Shown here: positions 10,341 to 20,469 of the stretch, in pieces | Position numbering within the stretch: position 1 is the first letter of the stretch | Layout: each line of letters starts with the position of its first letter | Source of the DNA: Branchipolynoe longqiensis | Lineage: Eukaryota; Annelida; Polychaeta; Phyllodocida; Polynoidae | DNA: 64,000 bases | Reading direction: 5' to 3' | Assembly: GCA_030323885.1 (NCBI GenBank) | Contig: CM059186.1 | Location: forward strand, 148,243,810-148,307,809 | Program-made: the position numbers and the translations under genes | The notes under the pieces: model-generated | Seen by the model: only the letters and a program-made list of their open reading frames with translations | What the model was told of the DNA's origin: nothing | Databases searched by the model: none

Positions 10341-10590
10341 GCTATGAACCAGTGGTCCACAATGGGCTCATCAAAGGCCGTGGGATGTGCTGTCCTGCCT
10401 GTTGGAAAGTGCAAATATAAGACCCCTTGCTGCTTATCAGACAGAGTAGCCTATGTGGTGGCAGCTGTTTTCCTCCAAAGAAATGTCAGAATGACAATAT
10501 GCTTGACTTGACGTCCAATAGCTGATGATATGAAAATCAATGTGTTCTAGAGATGTCATTAAACATAAAAAAACAAAATTAAAAAAAATG
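10341..10590 (+). mobile_element. SINE-D: mollusc-type SINE body and A-rich tail
   Basis: Landmarks in order are ATCAAAGGCCGTGGGATGTG, a GCAAATATAAGACCCCTTGC segment, TTGACGTCCAATAGCTGATG, and a tail ATGTCATTAAACATAAAAAA ending in an A-rich run. From memory this architecture is a very common dispersed element of gastropod and bivalve genomes. The 5' tRNA-like head is not clear. Truncated relatives in opposite orientation occur at 13986-14037 and 32334-32400. Confidence 0.7.
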
Positions 10591-10611
10591 CTAGGCTATG
10601 AGTCTGCATCA

Positions 10612-10735
10612 GGATGTCTCAGACACCTCTTAATCCTCAGGCGGTCACCCGTCCAAGTACTCACGGCGACCGAATGTTGGTCAAAATTGGTGATCAGATA
10701 ACAACCGGTGTTTTCAATATGATATTAGCCATAGA
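10612..10735 (-). rRNA. 5S rRNA-derived pseudogene or 5S-derived SINE head
   Basis: The complement of the plus-strand text CTCAGGCGGTCACCCGTCCA and AGTACTCACGGCGACCGAAT corresponds to the 3' half of metazoan 5S rRNA. GGTGATCAGATAACAACCGG and TGTTTTCAATATGATAT correspond to its 5' half and internal promoter region. The match covers essentially the whole ~120 nt, but with many substitutions and small gaps, so it is not functional. It lies between the tail of a minus-strand SINE-A copy and the tail of the plus-strand SINE-D. Confidence 0.75.
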
Positions 10736-10750
10736 CTGATACAGGATGTG

Positions 10751-11215
10751 TTGGTTTCTTTGTGGTGACTTTTATACCCTAGCAACCTCTATGATCATAT
10801 AATATGATCAGGACGGGTACCGACTTGTGACAGTGCACACTCATGGCAACTGCATAGTGCTGCACCACTGGGATAGCACACCACTGGCACCATAACCAGA
10901 TATCCCACTCAGTCACATTATCCTGATTCTGAGCTAACCAGTCCTTGCCATATACTAGCAATGCTCAGTGCCAGGGTAGGTATCAACAATATAGATTTTG
11001 TAAGTCATTGGTTGGACACAGCCAACCCGATATCCAACTCGGTCACATTATCCTGATAGTGATACTGAACTAACCAGTTCTAGTGATGCCGAGGCTAGAC
11101 TAGGTAGCGACAAGTATCAATTTTGTAAGTCATTGGTTTTACTCAGCTGGATTTCAAAATCCCAACCTTTCGTATGGGAATCCTGTGCTCTATCGATTAG
11201 GCTGCCACGTCCAGT
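10751..11215 (-). mobile_element. SINE-A copy with internal duplication
   Basis: On the minus strand it runs from a tRNA-like head (ending GGCAGCCTAATCGATAGAGC) through the body to the CGTCCTGATCATAT tail. The segment from CGATATCCAACTCGGTCACA to the GCGACAAGTATCAA landmark occurs twice (about 10870-10975 and 11030-11125), which lengthens the copy to 465 bp. Confidence 0.85.
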
Positions 11216-11890
11216 AGCCATACATGGGACTGCCCTCCACAGGGATGGCACACTCAGCAGCAGCAGCCAAAACACACAGCCATAACACACATACACAACA
11301 TCGCTGAATACATTATCCTGCATATGCAATGCATCGTCGTAATTGTGCAATCGTGCTTAAATTGAGCTTCAATTATCCTCACTTTGAATTCGATGAATTA
11401 AACTTTCAGTACTGGTGCAGATGGCCTACATTTTATTTGATTTTTTTTTTAAACAAGTGAAGTCCTTGCAGAGTTAAATAGGGGTAGTTTCTTTGAAGCT
11501 GTGACGCCGGCCATGGCCAAAGGCTGGGGAGGAAATTTAAAAAAAAAAAAAAATATTGAAAAGAAATCCCCGGCTGTTCAGAATATTATATACAAACGCC
11601 CCTTTAATATACTGCTATGATTGGGGCAAGGAAAAAAGCAACCATGCCCGTCCAACTTCTTTTCTTGTCAATAGAGGCGCTTTATATTGGAAGGTAGAAG
11701 GCACACCATAATTTTATTTTGTTAAAAGAAAGGCACACAAAATAACATGGCGCCAGGCACATTAAACGTTAAAATCGCCTCTAAACACGCGCCATTGGAA
11801 ATTAGTCGCTGAATTGGGAAATGTTGTACTTAGAACGAGTTAATCATCAACGCGAAATAAAAGCAGAAAGAAACAGAAAAACAGAAGTAA
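11216..11890. other. Single-copy stretch, nothing recognised
   Basis: AT-rich, with an A-run at 11537-11552; no exon or element end seen. Confidence 0.5.
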
Positions 11891-12180
11891 AGAGAGAGAG
11901 AGACAGAGAGAGAGGGACAGAGGCAGGTAGAGAGAGAGGGGTAGAGCGACAGGGAGAGACAGAGAGGGGTAGTGGGACAGAGAGAGACACAGAGGGGTAG
12001 ATGGACAGAGAGAGACAGAGAGGGGTAGAGGGACAGAGAGAGACAGAGAGGGTAGAGGGATAGAGAGAGGGACAGAGAGGGGTAGAGGGACAGAGAGACA
12101 GAGAGGGGTAGAGGTAAAGAGAGAGAGAGAGACAGAAAGTGGTAAAGGGACATATATGAGGAGAGGGGGGAGACAGAGAC
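11891..12180 (+). repeat. Purine-rich minisatellite
   Basis: The unit is GAGGGACAGAGAGAGACAGA plus GAGGGGTA (about 27-28 bp), repeated about ten times with changes. The plus strand carries the purines. Confidence 0.9.
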
Positions 12181-12182
12181 AT

Positions 12183-12230
12183 TGTTTGGTTGTTTGTTCT
12201 ACATCCTCGCAACATCTAATCATCATATCA
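12183..12230 (-). mobile_element. SINE-A, tail-side part, interrupted by a hAT-like MITE
   Basis: Contains the family text ACATCCTCGCAACATCTAAT and then ATCATATCA, after which the MITE begins. The SINE resumes at 12499. Confidence 0.75.
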
Positions 12231-12498
12231 CCGGGATGAAAGTGGTCTCCGGGAAAAAAGCGGAAATGCTGATATTCTCCCATAGGTTTAGCATTGTTAG
12301 GGAATCGCGGAAAATTCCGAGAGGTCAGGTTTCATATATATTGGTATACGCTGATAGTGCTGCGCCGTTTGAAGCATGTATTAGTAGTGAACGCTGATAA
12401 TGGTGCGGAGTCTGCATCACATATTAGTATACGCTGGTGGTGCTGCGGGATTGAAAAATACTGGAAATCCGCGGAATCGCGGAGATCTTTCATCCCTG
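12231..12498. mobile_element. hAT-like MITE inserted in SINE-A
   Basis: Ends are GGGATGAAAGTGGTCTCCGG and the inverse complement of CAGGGATGAAAGATCTCCGC. The host SINE text ATATCA is duplicated at the junctions, consistent with a decayed 8-bp target duplication. The interior repeats an ATTAGTATACGCTG-like unit three times. A second copy lies at 60874-61189. Confidence 0.75.
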
Positions 12499-12711
12499 AT
12501 ATCAGGACAGGTATTGACTTGTGACAGTAACACTCATGCTGGCGGTATTTATAGTGTTGCCCCACTCGCAGACCAGACATCCGGCACCACGACCCGATAT
12601 CGAATGATTTAGTTACATTATCCTGATATTGAGAAAACCAGCCTGTGCCATATTCTAGAGTACTGATATGACCTTAGATGTTACCAGGACGTAAAACTCC
12701 AACAACCAACC
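12499..12711 (-). mobile_element. SINE-A, continuation, plus an inverted SINE-A tail fragment
   Basis: 12499-12660 continues the interrupted SINE (ATATCAGGACAGGTATTGAC onward to the CCAGCCTGTGCC region). From 12663 the text flips to the plus-sense tail TGATATGACCTTAGATGTTA, ending in CAACAACCAACC. Confidence 0.75.
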
Positions 12712-12763
12712 GATATATTCTATTGATACTGAGCTGCAGGAGAGGCAGCAGCAGACATACATT

Positions 12764-12985
12764 TTGAGAGCGAGAGACAGAGATAGAGAGAGAGAGAGAG
12801 AGGGAGGGATGGAAGAGAGATATAGGGAGAGAGAAAGACTCAGTCAGAGTGAGAGGGTGACAGAGAGAAAGAGAGAGGGCAACAGAGAGAGAGGGCGAAA
12901 GAGAGAGAGAGAGGGGGAGGGGGCGACAGAGAGAGAAAGGGGGGTAAGATAGAGAGAGAGAGGGAAATGGGGGAAGGGGGAGAAA
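12764..12985 (+). repeat. GAGA-rich purine tract
   Basis: Irregular GA/GAGAGG/GGGA repeats with purines on the plus strand. Confidence 0.9.
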
Positions 12986-13221
12986 TATAATCATGAGAAT
13001 GTGATATTTTCTTGGAAACCAGATCAAGCTGATTTTGTTCATTTTAATTCTATTTCTAAGATACTCCAACGAAGCTATTCAGCTAAAACAACAAGATTTT
13101 ACAGAATTTTACAATTTTGAACCTGGAAATTAAAAAAACACCACAGCAAAGTGCCGCGAGGTGAATCGTGAATAGTGCACTGTCTGCGCGCACACACACT
13201 CAGAGGTAATGATTGCTTCAC

Positions 13222-13235
13222 GCGCCCTCTGGTGG
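13222..13235 (-). promoter_or_regulatory. CTCF-like motif
   Basis: The minus strand reads CCACCAGAGGGCGC, an excellent match to the conserved bilaterian CTCF core. Binding is not shown by sequence alone. Confidence 0.35.
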
Positions 13236-13309
13236 GCACAAAACAAACCCACTCGACCGTGGCGGGAGGTGAAACCGCGACCAGCCAGTGGCTGGCTGAG
13301 GTGAGGGTG

Positions 13310-13510
13310 AGTGCAGGGACTTGGGGGTGGGGGGTGATGGTGGGGGTTGGGGGGGTTGGAGGGGGTGAAGGGGGTGAACTCAGGTCACAGCTTACGTAAC
13401 CATCAACCACTGTAAACTGACGCTCACCCATTGTCCACCCCCCCCCCCCACGCCTGTACACCCACCCCACCTCCCACACACTCCCTCCTCATTGTCCCCC
13501 CCCCCCACCT
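13310..13510. repeat. GGGGTG-rich then C-rich simple sequence
   Basis: G-rich on the plus strand at 13310-13385 and C-rich at 13430-13510. Confidence 0.7.
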
Positions 13511-13557
13511 ACAGGACGATGTCCCGCTGAGACGCATTGCCACCGAGTCCCAGCTTT

Positions 13558-13934
13558 TCTTGGTGTTTTACATCCTGGCAACATCTAAGGTCATATCACG
13601 ACGGGTATCGACTTGGTTGGTTGGTTGTTCTAATTTTACCTCCTGGCAACATCTAAAGTCATATCAGGACGGGTATCGACGGACACTGGTGGTGACTTTA
13701 TGGTGTTGCTCCACTGGGAGACCAGGCTGCTGGAACCACGGCCTGGTATCCAACTTAGTCACATTATACTGACCCTGAGCTAACCAGTCCTTGCCCTATC
13801 ATATTGATGGTGAGTGCCAGGCAAGGAAGCAACAAGTATCAGTTTTGTAACTCATTGTTTTGACTCGACTGAGAATCAAACTCCCGACCTTTCACATGGA
13901 AGTCTGCGCTCTACTGATTCAGCCATTGCGTCCC
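13558..13934 (-). mobile_element. SINE-A copy, short-head type, with duplicated tail
   Basis: The tail segment ACATCCTGGCAACATCTAAG with TCATATCACGACGGGTATCG is present twice (13570 and 13650 areas). The body follows, and the head ends at the tRNA-like TCAGTAGAGCGCAGA on the minus strand. Confidence 0.88.
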
Positions 13935-13985
13935 AGCATTTGGTATTGGTGGTGGTGGCTTGTATGTTGGATTGGTGTAGTCTGG

Positions 13986-14270
13986 TTTGTTTTGTTTAAT
14001 GACCCTCAAACACAAAAAGTAGACATCGGCTATTGGAGGGAGGGGGGTGTAGTCTAGATAATGCATCCTGTTACCTACAGAGACATATTTGAAAATCACG
14101 CGCGCATAATTTAAAAAAATTTTAATCACAGCGTAAGGTTTTCAATATGCAAAAATCAATAATCTAAGATCAATACCACAACCGCTAACAATTTTGACGG
14201 GAATGATTTGGTGATTTAAAAAAAAACATTTTTCTATTTTATGTTATTGTTTTTGAGTAGGTCAAGCTTG
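13986..14270. other. SINE-D-like fragment and single-copy DNA
   Basis: 13986-14037 carries TTTGTTTTGTTTAATGACCC and CATCGGCTATTGGA, the inverse of the SINE-D tail region. The remainder is unrecognised AT-rich text. Confidence 0.5.
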
Positions 14271-15372
14271 TGGGGATGTGTGTGTGTGTGTGGGGGGGGG
14301 ATATAAAGAGGGTTGTTGGGGAGGGTTTGTGTGAGGGAAGAGTGGGGGGGGGGGCTTTCTTTGTTAGTCATGTCTCATTATTCCCACATTAGGCTCGCCT
14401 CCATGTAATGGTGGGGCTGATTTAATGCAGCCAGAGGCGTGTGTGTACGGGGGGGGGGGGGGGAGGAAGGTTAGATTAGGTTAGGGTAGGGTAGGTTAGG
14501 TATGGGTGTAGGTAGATGAGGATGGTGTGTGGGTGGATGGATGGATAATGGAGCCTGTGTGTGTGAGTGTGTGCGAGTATGTGTTATTAGAGTGTGAGTG
14601 TGGGTGAGTGTGTGTGAGTATGTGTGGATGTGGGTGAGTATGGGTGAATGTGGGTGAGTGTGGGTGAGTGAGTGTGGGTGAGTGTGGGTGAGTGTGGGTG
14701 AGTGCGCGTAAGTGTATGCGCGTGAGTATGGGTGAGTGTTTGTGAGTGTGTTGCGTGCGTAAGTGTATGAGTATGTCTCAGTGTGTGAGTGGATTGGTGT
14801 GAGTATTTGAGTGAGTGGGTGTGAATGGGTGTGGGCGGGTGTGATTGGGTGGGAGTGCGTGAGTAGGTGTGCGTGAATATGTGAAGGTGTGGGTGCAGGT
14901 GATTGGGTGTGATTGAGTGATTGCTTGAGTGATTGCATATGTGTAGGTGTCACTGCACGTTGGATTGGGTGTGAGTGTGATTGTATGTGAGTGTGTGTAT
15001 GTGAGTGTGTGAATGAGAATGGGTGTGAGTGAGAGTGCCTGGGTGGGTGTGAGCATGAGTGGGGGGGTGAGCATGTGTGTGATTGGGTGTGGGTGTGCGT
15101 ATGGGTGTGGGCCAATCTGACTTGTGAGTGAGTGAATGAGTGAGTGAGTGAATGAGTGGGAGTGAGTGTGCGTGTATGGGTGTGAGCATGATTGGGGGGT
15201 GAGCGTGTGTACACTTGGGTATGGGTGTGGGCGTGGAAGTGGGTGTTGGTGTGGGTGTGGGCGTGGAAGTGGGTGTGGGCGTGGAAGTGGGTGTGGGTGT
15301 GGGTGTGGGTGTGGGCGTGGAAGTGGGTGTGGGTGTGGGTGTGGGTGTGGGTGTGGGTGTGGAAGTGAGTGT
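14271..15372. repeat. GT-rich array, GTGGGTGA and GTGTGG units
   Basis: About 1.1 kb of GTGAGTGTGGGT-type units becomes regular (GTGTGG)n with GTGGAA variants at 15220-15365. A short TTAGG/TAGGG telomere-like patch sits at 14470-14500. His/Thr/Pro/Ser- or Val/Gly/Cys-rich frames here are artefacts. Confidence 0.95.
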
Positions 15373-16152
15373 GTCTGGACAGTTACGGTGGTCAATAATA
15401 CCCCCTGTCCGTATCAGGCCGGGGCATCGGCCATCACACACCTGATTACAGCCAATCACGTGCGCGCGCACCCACAAGACAATCGCCGCCATGCCCGGGC
15501 AACACCCGCTGACCCCCGGCACATTAAGCCCCGGACGTACCCCCCTCCCCTCCCCTCCCCTCCCCTCCCTCCCCCCCCCCCCTCACAGACCCCGCCCATT
15601 GTGGTGGACACGGCTCGTGACTTGGGTCACTCGGCGCAGCAGGGTGTGTGTGTGTGTGTAGGTGCGTGTATGGTGTGTGTGTGTGGGGGGGGGGAGGTTA
15701 AGCCAATGAAAGGATTACTCCTCACCTTAACCCCCCACCCACCTAATCCACCCACACACCCAGACCCATTTCCACGCACAGCATTGCGCATCTAACTCAC
15801 AGCATCGTCTGCTGTCGCAAAATGTCATCTGCTGCAGCGATGATACCAGCAAACGAGATTTAGTACTTTAGCGCCAACATGCCAACTCTTTAGTTCCAAT
15901 ACACACGACGCAATTCGCACTAGAAATATAAACCCCCCACAGGATAATGTTCGGTGAACTGTGTGTGTACTCATACCAGACGACATTTTGCACAGGTCAG
16001 TCAAATTTGAAAGATGGCACTGAAATGTGGGCATTGGTGCTGAGCTGCAACTTAGTTGGTCCATTGAACACTGGCATGACTCAGCGAGATTTCCTGCCGA
16101 GGGGAGAAAGACGGCCATCTTGTGTCAATTGCCCCTAGAGCTCGCTGCACGA
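15373..16152. other. GC-rich single-copy stretch with pyrimidine tract
   Basis: CpG-containing DNA with a CCCCTCCCC tract at 15538-15588 that ends in TCACAG, and GT-rich text at 15640-15690. A minus-strand frame at 15825-16118 starts in a good ATG context but has no recognisable domain. Confidence 0.4.
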
Positions 16153-16475
16153 GTTGGTTGGTTGTTGGTTGTTTTTTGTGTTTTACATCCTGGCAACATC
16201 TAAGGTCATATCAGGGCAGGTACCGACTTGTGACAGTGCTCACTCAGGATGACTTTACAGTGCTTCCCCAGTGGGAGGCCAGGCCGCGGGAACCACGATC
16301 CGATATCCCACACAGTCACATTATCCTGATACTGTGCAAACCAGTCCTTGTCCTATCCTAGTCAGGCAGAGCGCTGGGTTAGGTAGCGACAAGTATCAAT
16401 TGGTTTGACTAGGCTGGGATTCGAACTCCAGAAAGGAAGCCAGCGCTCTAGCGATTGGGCCACCGCGTCCGGTCA
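16153..16475 (-). mobile_element. SINE-A copy, short-head type
   Basis: Full-length on the minus strand. The tRNA-like head (GGTGGCCCAATCGCTAGAGC, with box-B-like GAGTTCGAATCCC) is followed by the body with GCGACAAGTATCAA in reverse, and ends in the GATGTTGCCAGGATGTAAAA tail. Confidence 0.9.
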
Positions 16476-16799
16476 CTGCATGGGCGTGTATAGCAGAGTG
16501 CAAGTGAGTGTGGGGAAGGGATGGGTGGGGGGGGGGGGAGTAGGAGGTTGGATGAGTATGTTGGTGTGTGTAGAGAAGAATTGCATTGAGTTCCCCTCCA
16601 AAAATGGACCATTGACTCATCTGCCATGGTCATATTTTGTAATGGTAACAAAAAGATGACCAACGACCACGACTGAGTTTCCTTGTGTGTTTTTTTTGTT
16701 TCAACCGGAAGTGGCAGATGTGCAACCAGCAAAACACAAAAGTAGGACTCAGATCGCATAACCCTTACATCCTGATTGAGATTCGGTTCTTTTAGTTCA
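16476..16799. other. Single-copy stretch, nothing recognised
   Basis: Short G-run at 16527-16540; no feature supported. Confidence 0.5.
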
Positions 16800-17215
16800 G
16801 TTCCAAAGGCGCTTCCGATTCAGTTCCAAAGGAGGTTTGGATGCAGTACTGTACGCCATTTTGGATTCAGTTGTGAATGAGGTTTGGAGTCAGTTGCGAA
16901 GAAGGTGTAGAGTCAGTTGTTAAGGAGGTTTAGAGTCAGTTGCGAAGGAGGTTTAGAGTCAGTTGCGAAGGAGGTTTAGAGTTAGTTGCGAAGGAGGTTT
17001 GGATTCAGTTCTAAAGGAGGTTTGGATTCAGTTGTTTAGGAGGTTTGGTTCAGTTGTGAAGGAGCTTTGGATTCAGTTGGGAAGGAGTTTTGGATTCAGT
17101 TGTGAAGGAGGTTTGAATTCACTTGCGAAGGAGGTTTGGATTCAGTTCTAAAGGAGCTCAGAATTCCGCTCCGAAAGAGGCTTGGATTCACAACCGCACA
17201 AATCATTTGGATTCA
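16800..17215. repeat. 23-bp minisatellite, about 17 units
   Basis: The unit is GGTTTGGATTCAGTTGCGAA plus GGA, with variants (AGAGTCAG, TTCTAAAG, TTGTGAAG). It decays at both ends. Confidence 0.9.
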
Positions 17216-17229
17216 GTTCTGAATGATGT

Positions 17230-17365
17230 TGATCAAATTATGGCATGTTCCACCTACAAACCACTACCCAGTTAAAACCATAAGTGGACAGAATATTGTT
17301 TAAATTATGGCATGCCCCACCTATAAACCACTACCCACTTAAACCCGTAAGTGAACAGGATTTTT
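17230..17365. repeat. 67-bp tandem duplication
   Basis: AAATTATGGCATG...CCACCTA, AAACCACTACCCA and GTTAAA/CTTAAA recur with a 67-bp period, two copies. Confidence 0.85.
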
Positions 17366-18085
17366 GCCTGTGTAATTTTCATGGTGGTAACGACAACAGC
17401 TACTCATCATTTGTTGTGAACTCGTTGATGACCGATGAGTCCAATCTGTGCTCAGAATGTGCGGTGTAACATTGGACGTGTGTGTGCAGCTGCAGTCAGC
17501 TTTTGTGTACCTTGAGATATACGTGTACGATCAGTTTCAGACAATGTTGTCCCTTTGCGAATAGAAGCACGCCATAAACTCCTGTCCTTGGCCACTATTT
17601 TAAGTTTCAGTGTTGACATTACATTTCTTCAAGTTGTATTTAAGGTAATCCTACTAGAACACAAGTTAAACAGAGAAGGAACAGCGTTCTCATTCCAAAA
17701 ATGGCTATGAATTTACACGGTCAGTCACCTGACATTATCCTGCTAAACAGAAACCATACCCTACCCTGACAACTGCCAGTCACGTGACTCTGACAGGGTG
17801 TCTGTCACTCCACGCATGCGCTCGCCGATGGCCCACACCGGAGGTCCCGTTTGACTTAGTCATAGTTCCCAAAGCTGTCTACCTACGGCCATTTTGAATC
17901 GGACCGCACAATACCCGATATCTAGGCTCACTTGTCGTTCATTGATCCTTTGTTTAATGCACATTGTTCAGGAGAAATTACATTTCCTGAGTCTTATTGG
18001 GCGCAACCGGGTGGGAATGGGACAGCACCGGATTATCGAATTGGCATGGATAGACTGGCTGGCTGGCCGGCTTGCTTTTCATGTG
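17366..18085. other. Single-copy stretch, nothing recognised
   Basis: Balanced composition; no convincing exon or element end. Confidence 0.5.
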
Positions 18086-18508
18086 TAAGGTTCGATCCCC
18101 CACTGGGTAAAACCAATGATCTACAAAAAGGTATGCTTATCCCGACCTAGCCCGGTGTTTGGCATTAATAGGATATGACAATGACTGGTTTCGTCAGTAT
18201 CAGGATAATACCACTGAGTGGAATATTACTAGTCCATGACGTTAATTGCACGGGCTCCCAGTGGGGCAGCACTGCAAAGAAACCATAATGTGTGCAAACA
18301 CTCCCATCCTGATATAACCTGAGCTGGATTGTTTGTTGGGGTTTTAAATCCCGGCAACATCCAATGTCATATCCGGATGAGGGGGGGGGTGATCTTAGAT
18401 GTTGTCGGTCCTGATATGACCTTATATGTTGCTAGCACGTAAAACAACAACAAACAAACAAATCTTAGATGTTACAAGATGTGAAACCCCAACAAACAAA
18501 TAAATAAG
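18086..18508 (+). mobile_element. SINE-A copy plus three rearranged tail fragments
   Basis: 18086-18322 is a plus-sense body starting at the box-B-like GGTTCGATCCCCCACTGGG. An inverted tail (18332-18385) follows, then two plus-sense tails (from 18398 and 18464) ending in AACAAACAAACAAA-type text. The order suggests repeated insertion into SINE tails or local rearrangement. Confidence 0.75.
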
Positions 18509-19017
18509 GAAACCAAACTTATCGGGCGCAGGCGCCATTTGCATTTACTCAGAACAAATAGCAACATGAAAATTAGTGGTGGCAAACTGGATCTTGAAGA
18601 AAAAAAAATTTAACATAAGAAAAAAAAAGTTACCATAAGAACAGAAACAAATGTCCACCAGAGGAGACAGTAGAAGAAGAGGTTGGACTCCTCTCGTTAC
18701 CAGATCCGCCATAAAAAAAACCACCAGTGTGTCCGAAATGCGTGAAGGCAACCGAATGCAGCCGCCTTACTTGAGTGACGGAAATGGCGGGAAGAAAGGG
18801 GAATAAATTGCTCCCCCCCCACCCACCCACCCCTCTCCTGAATTGCACGCCACCCAGCGGACAATGGCGGCACCACTGGGCCTCCCGCCGAGCCATTCAG
18901 AGGACGAGTTTGTGAATGAATATTCCCAATCGGGAGTGGATAATGGATGCTTTAGCGAAGGCTGGAAAGAGTATTGATGGAGAATGCAGCCGGCCACCAC
19001 CACATAGGACATGATTT
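18509..19017. other. GC-balanced single-copy stretch with a small open frame
   Basis: Both strands are open over 18767-19012. A plus-strand ATG at 18864 begins a 37-codon frame ending TGA at 18975, with coding-like content (MAAPLGLPPSHSEDEFVNEY first). No family is recognised. Confidence 0.35.
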
Positions 19018-19500
19018 AAATTTAAAGGTGCATAATGTGTTGGTTTTGGGTTTCTGCCATATGTTATTATTAGATAAATATATTATTACTAGGTTCATCA
19101 TTACAATGTACCTTACTTTAGTTTGAGGTAGCTCTTATGATTTAAAATAAATATATTCAAGTTACATAAATCGATGGTTTTGAATTTCTGTCAGACTTCT
19201 TATAATACTAATATTACCATGCTTATCACTACAATCTACGTTACTTTACTTTCAAGTTAGCAATGATTCTAAAAAATATATTTATTAAAGATTCATTATG
19301 TGATGTTGTTGAGTTTCTGTCATAGCTTCTCTTACTCTTACTTAGATAAATATATTAGGTTCATCTTGATAATTTACATTCTTTAGCTTATTATTTAAAA
19401 ATAAATATATTAAAATTACATTATCCGATTATTTGGACTTTCTGCCATAAGTTTCTTTCAGATACATGTATTGGATTCATCATTATAATGTACGGACTAT
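19018..19500 (-). repeat. Tandem array of the terminal ~125 bp of the TTAA MITE
   Basis: Four successive units each contain a decayed inverted end (TTAAAGGTGCATAATGTGTT and variants) and a GAGTTTCTGTCAT-like segment. Each then has AAATATATTAGGTTCATC and an ACAATCTACGTTACTTTA-like segment. This is the minus-sense end seen at 45532, repeated at about 19020, 19150, 19280 and 19400. Confidence 0.8.
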
Positions 19501-19959
19501 CTCTCTGAATGATCCAATGCCCGCCCTATTTATTGAAACCAACATTCCTGTGACCAACTCGCCCCTGGGACCTCTGCCCCCACCCCACCCCCACCCACCC
19601 TCAAGCTGACCAATGCACCATCATTTACACAGACTCAGGTGCATTCCAGGCAGCTCCAGCAGTACTAACCAATACATTCTAGAACGTTCCCAGAATAATA
19701 TTTGCATAATATACCGTATACCATACATTATTTTAAAAGTTTAAATTTGGAGGTCTTTGAATGGAAAACATGCCAAATTAAGTATATTGCGCTTCCCAAA
19801 ATGGTGGGTACACCAGTTGGAGTTTAGCAGCATAAGCATAGGAGCAGCAAACTGCAATAAATGTTCATTTAGTGAAGCAGTATTTAAATTGGACACAGAG
19901 AGGGTTTGTTGGATACAGAGAGTTTCTAGGTTTTAATTACATTTGATGCTTTGGTCGGA
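19501..19959. other. Single-copy stretch, nothing recognised
   Basis: Short C-rich patch at 19580-19600; otherwise unrecognised AT-rich DNA. Confidence 0.5.
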
Positions 19960-20400
19960 TTCGGAGAAAGATGTATAAGTAGTAGGAGAACGATAACAAA
20001 AGAACAAGAATAACAAGAACAAGAAGGGCAATAAAACGAGAACAAGAGGGAGAAGAAGCAGAACAAGGAGAACAAGGAGAACGAGGAGAACAAGAAGAAT
20101 AGAAGAACAAGAACAAGAAGAATAAGAAGAACAAGAACAAGAAGAACAAGAAGAACACGAACAACAAGAACAACAAGAACAACAAGAACAACAAGAACAA
20201 CAAGAACAACAAAAACAACAAAAGGAACAAAACCAAGAAGAACAAGGATAATACGGATGATGAGAAGAACAAGAAGGACAAACGGAACAAGAAGAACAAG
20301 AAGGGGAATAAGGAACATGCAGTGATGGCGATAGCGAAGAAAAAGAAGAAGGAGAATGGGAAGAAGAAGGAGAAGCAGTAGAGAGAAAAAGAAGCACCTC
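19960..20400 (+). repeat. AAGAAC/AACAAC repeat, T-poor plus strand
   Basis: Units such as AACAAGAAG and AACAACAAG (6-9 bp) run for about 440 bp almost without T on the plus strand. Leu/Val- or Ser/Cys-rich frames on the minus strand are artefacts. Confidence 0.9.
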
Positions 20401-20469
20401 CTCAGTCCTAATATAAGGATTCATACTAATGTCTGCAATTTAATAAATTTGAGTGGTTATAAAAAGAGC

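Noticed and set aside
14471..15522. His/Thr/Pro/Ser-rich frames up to 247 codons
   Set aside because: Translation of the GT-rich array; open in several frames.
15825..16118. 97-codon minus frame with several cysteines
   Set aside because: Good ATG context, but no signal peptide, domain or splice support; length is compatible with chance.
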